Below, piece after piece: positions 48,483 through 50,170 of a DNA stretch of 50,170 bases. The notes under the pieces are model-generated. The model did not search any database and had not been told where the DNA came from. It saw only the letters and a program-made list of their open reading frames with translations. The stretch is from JANNVK01 sp031430435. GTDB lineage: Bacteria; Acidobacteriota; Blastocatellia; Pyrinomonadales; Pyrinomonadaceae. The position numbers and the translations under genes are program-made. The stretch spans positions 1 through 50,170 of the forward strand of contig JANPBM010000002.1 of assembly GCA_031430435.1 (NCBI GenBank). The letters run 5' to 3'. Within the stretch, counting starts at the first letter, position 1. Every line of letters starts with the position of its first letter.

Positions 48483-49709
48483 ATGAGACAAATAAAGTTA
48501 GTGCGGTTTTTTATAATGTTGTTGACATTTGCGTTTTCAGCCAATGGTTTAGCGGTTTTCGCTTAAACGGAATCAACAGAAAATAAAACTTCAGGTTCAT
48601 CGCAAATTCGTTCGGTTTTGCAAGCGGTTAAGGCGGAAACAGGCGTTCCGGCAATAACGGCGGCTTTCATCACCACAGATTCAATCAAAACGGACGCAAT
48701 CGGCGTGAGAAGAATTGACCGATCGGCAACCGTCAGAAAAGACGATAAATTTCACATCGGTTCAATCACAAAATCAATTACGGCAACACTTGCGGCGGAA
48801 TTGGTTGAAGCAGGTTTGATTCGTTGGACAACAACCGTCAGCGAGGCTTTCCCGGAATTTGCGGCGGAAATGAATCCGGCGTTTCGCAATGTTACATTAG
48901 AGCAATTATTAAGGCATCGTGCCGGTCTTTCAAGCTATGCCGCCAGCGAGGAAATCCTCAGCACTGCGGCTTACACGGGAACTCCGCGTCAGCAACGTTT
49001 GGCATTTACAAGAGACTTGCTGACACAACCGCCGGTTTTTCCCATCGGTGAATTTAATTACTCGAATGCAGGTTACAGCATTGCAGGTGCGATGCTTGAA
49101 CGTGCAGCTCAAATCAGCTGGGATAAACTGATTAAATACGGTCTTTTCGGGCAACTTGATGCCGATGCGTTTATTGGTTGGGCGGCTTTCAACAATCCGA
49201 ATCAACCTTTCGGTCATTTTGAAGAAGGATCGATTTACAGCGTTCCGGGACAGCTTTTTACACCGCACAATCCGAATGACGCAACTAATTTGTATTCGTA
49301 TTTTCCGAATGCAATTTCACCTTCCGGAAATATCAGTTTGAACGCCGAAGATTTGGCAAAGTATGTTCAAGTTCATCTGCGTGGAATGATGGGCAGAAAC
49401 ACGGGATTGCTGAAAAGTTCGACAATTAAAAGGCTTCATCGTGTAACAGCCGGTCCGATTGTTCCCGGTCTTGAAGTGTTTTATTCATCAGGCTGGCTTG
49501 AAGGAAAATTGGATAACGTGCAAACCTCTACACACAGCGGAAGTGCGGACACGTTTTACTGTGTCATGGCAGTTCAACCGACTCGCGGAATAGCTGCCAT
49601 CGCCATCGTCAATTCGGGCGGAGAAAGAGGCGAAAATGCCGCGTATCACGCCGTTGAACGGTTAATGGGAATCGGCAATCTGCGAACATTCGGGCAAACA
49701 ATTCCGTAA
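48483..49709 (+). pseudogene. Secreted serine hydrolase (beta-lactamase/PBP class C fold) broken by a stop after the signal peptide
   Basis: An ATG at 48483, preceded by CAGGAG, opens a good signal peptide (MRQIKLVRFFIMLLTFAFSA...VFA), but codon 28 is TAA (48564-48566). The same frame then continues without a break to 49709. A CAA-to-TAA change would restore AVFA-QTES, a normal cleavage site. The enzyme part is intact: SITK (Ser94 to Lys97 counting from 48483), YSN in FNYSNAGYS, and HSG near the end (THSGSADTFY). These are the class C beta-lactamase/D,D-peptidase motifs. A TTG at 48618 could start a leaderless form, but it would remain cytoplasmic. Could also be a sequencing error. Confidence 0.8.
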
Positions 49710-49733
49710 AATTAAACTTATATCAGCAGAAAG

Positions 49734-49777
49734 CCTGTCGAGTTTGAAATTATTTCTCAAAATTCGGCAGGTTTTTT
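49734..49777 (+). terminator. Terminator after the serine hydrolase
   Basis: cctgtcga (49734-49741) pairs with tcggcagg (49764-49771, one G-T pair) and is followed by TTTTTTC. Loop of about 22 bases, so moderate strength. It separates the hydrolase from cobT. Confidence 0.65.
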
Positions 49778-49897
49778 CTGCATAAAACGATTTATTTCAC
49801 ACTCATATTTTGTTTGCGGCAATTCATTGAAGTAAAATCTTCTGCTATTGTTAATTGCTAAACAACTTTTCGTTCTTTAGACTAACGATTACAAGTT

Positions 49898-50170
49898 ATG
49901 CTCAAAGAAAAACTGCAACATAAAATTGATTTCAAAACGAAGCCGCTCGGTGCTTTGGGAATGCTCGAAAAATTGGCTCTGCAAATCGGCATAGTGCAAA
50001 ACTCGCTTTCGCCAATTCTAAACAACCCAACAATCGTGGTTTTTGCGGGCGATCACGGCGTTGCCAAAGAAGGTGTAAGTGCTTATCCGCAAGAAGTTAC
50101 GTTTCAAATGGTCTCGAATTTTTTGAACGGCGGTGCAGCGATTAACGTCTTTTGTAAACAAAATAACATC
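49898..50170 (+). CDS. cobT: Nicotinate-nucleotide--dimethylbenzimidazole phosphoribosyltransferase (partial)
   Basis: The first 91 residues of CobT, cut by the window end. KTKPLGALGMLEKLALQIG and TIVVFAGDHGVAKEGVSAYP, followed by QEVTFQMVSNFLNGGAAINV, are the conserved N-terminal signatures. The enzyme makes alpha-ribazole phosphate, the lower ligand of cobalamin. I see no cobalamin-riboswitch-like sequence in the 188 bases upstream. Confidence 0.93.
   Translation, partial: MLKEKLQHKIDFKTKPLGALGMLEKLALQIGIVQNSLSPILNNPTIVVFAGDHGVAKEGVSAYPQEVTFQMVSNFLNGGAAINVFCKQNNI

Noticed and set aside
49710..49897. Cobalamin riboswitch before cobT
   Set aside because: The 188 bases hold a terminator and AT-rich sequence; I see no B12-box-like sequence.

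Overview
The window is about 50 kb of a moderately AT-rich, gene-dense chromosome from a diderm (Gram-negative type) bacterium. It carries lipoproteins with lipoboxes, a LolA-like protein, type IV pilins, an alpha ribosomal-protein operon followed by accB-accC, a DUF4173 protein and many secreted or membrane proteins of unknown function. Protein style, gene order and the abundance of short repeats suggest Acidobacteriota, perhaps Blastocatellia. This is an inference from familiarity; there is no rRNA gene to confirm it.

Region 1 (1-10.6 kb) is the highlight: a polymorphic-toxin locus. A full-length Rhs/YD-repeat protein with a Sec signal peptide (165-5372) ends in an L,D-transpeptidase-like (Tlde1/DUF2778-type) toxin domain and is followed by a lipoprotein, its candidate immunity gene. 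Behind it lie two orphan cassettes. Each is a 5'-truncated copy of the Rhs core with no proper start codon, a new C-terminal toxin and a new lipoprotein gene. The second toxin looks like a His/Cys caspase-fold peptidase; the third is a clear Tae4-type peptidoglycan amidase. A fourth core fragment (10361-10611) has lost its toxin and carries a frameshift. All three candidate immunity proteins look like lipoproteins, so all three toxins probably act in the periplasm. The shared core DNA should allow recombination to swap the expressed toxin tip.

Region 2 (10.8-17.5 kb) is housekeeping on the plus strand: map, infA, rpmJ, rpsM, rpsK, rpsD, rpoA, rplQ, accB, accC.

Region 3 (17.5-23.4 kb, minus strand) has a major pilin with a near-consensus sigma-54 promoter and its own terminator, then an O-antigen-ligase/TPR protein overlapping a second pilin-like gene, then an ABC-2 exporter (permease, TPR protein, ATPase). 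A 312-bp non-coding element with 24-bp terminal inverted repeats follows at 23.6-23.9 kb.

Region 4 (24-33 kb, minus strand) is a run of membrane proteins, a geranylgeranyl-reductase-like flavoprotein, a winged-helix regulator, an alpha/beta hydrolase and an endolysin-like three-domain protein.

Region 5 (33-43.5 kb) holds alaS (with a heptamer repeat inserted in its coding sequence), a DUF3370-like protein, an acetyltransferase, a ferritin-like protein, a GAF-type sigma-54 activator and a YtxH/DUF948-like pair. Region 6 (43.5-50.2 kb) holds secreted enzymes: two beta-lactamase-fold hydrolases (one broken by a stop codon at the signal-peptide junction), a PHP-domain protein, a LolA-like protein and a DoxX-like protein. 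A shared bipartite upstream element marks three of these genes, with a weaker version at a fourth. The window ends inside cobT.

Short tandem heptamer repeats of different sequence occur at several gene borders and once inside alaS, resembling the STRR repeats known from cyanobacteria.
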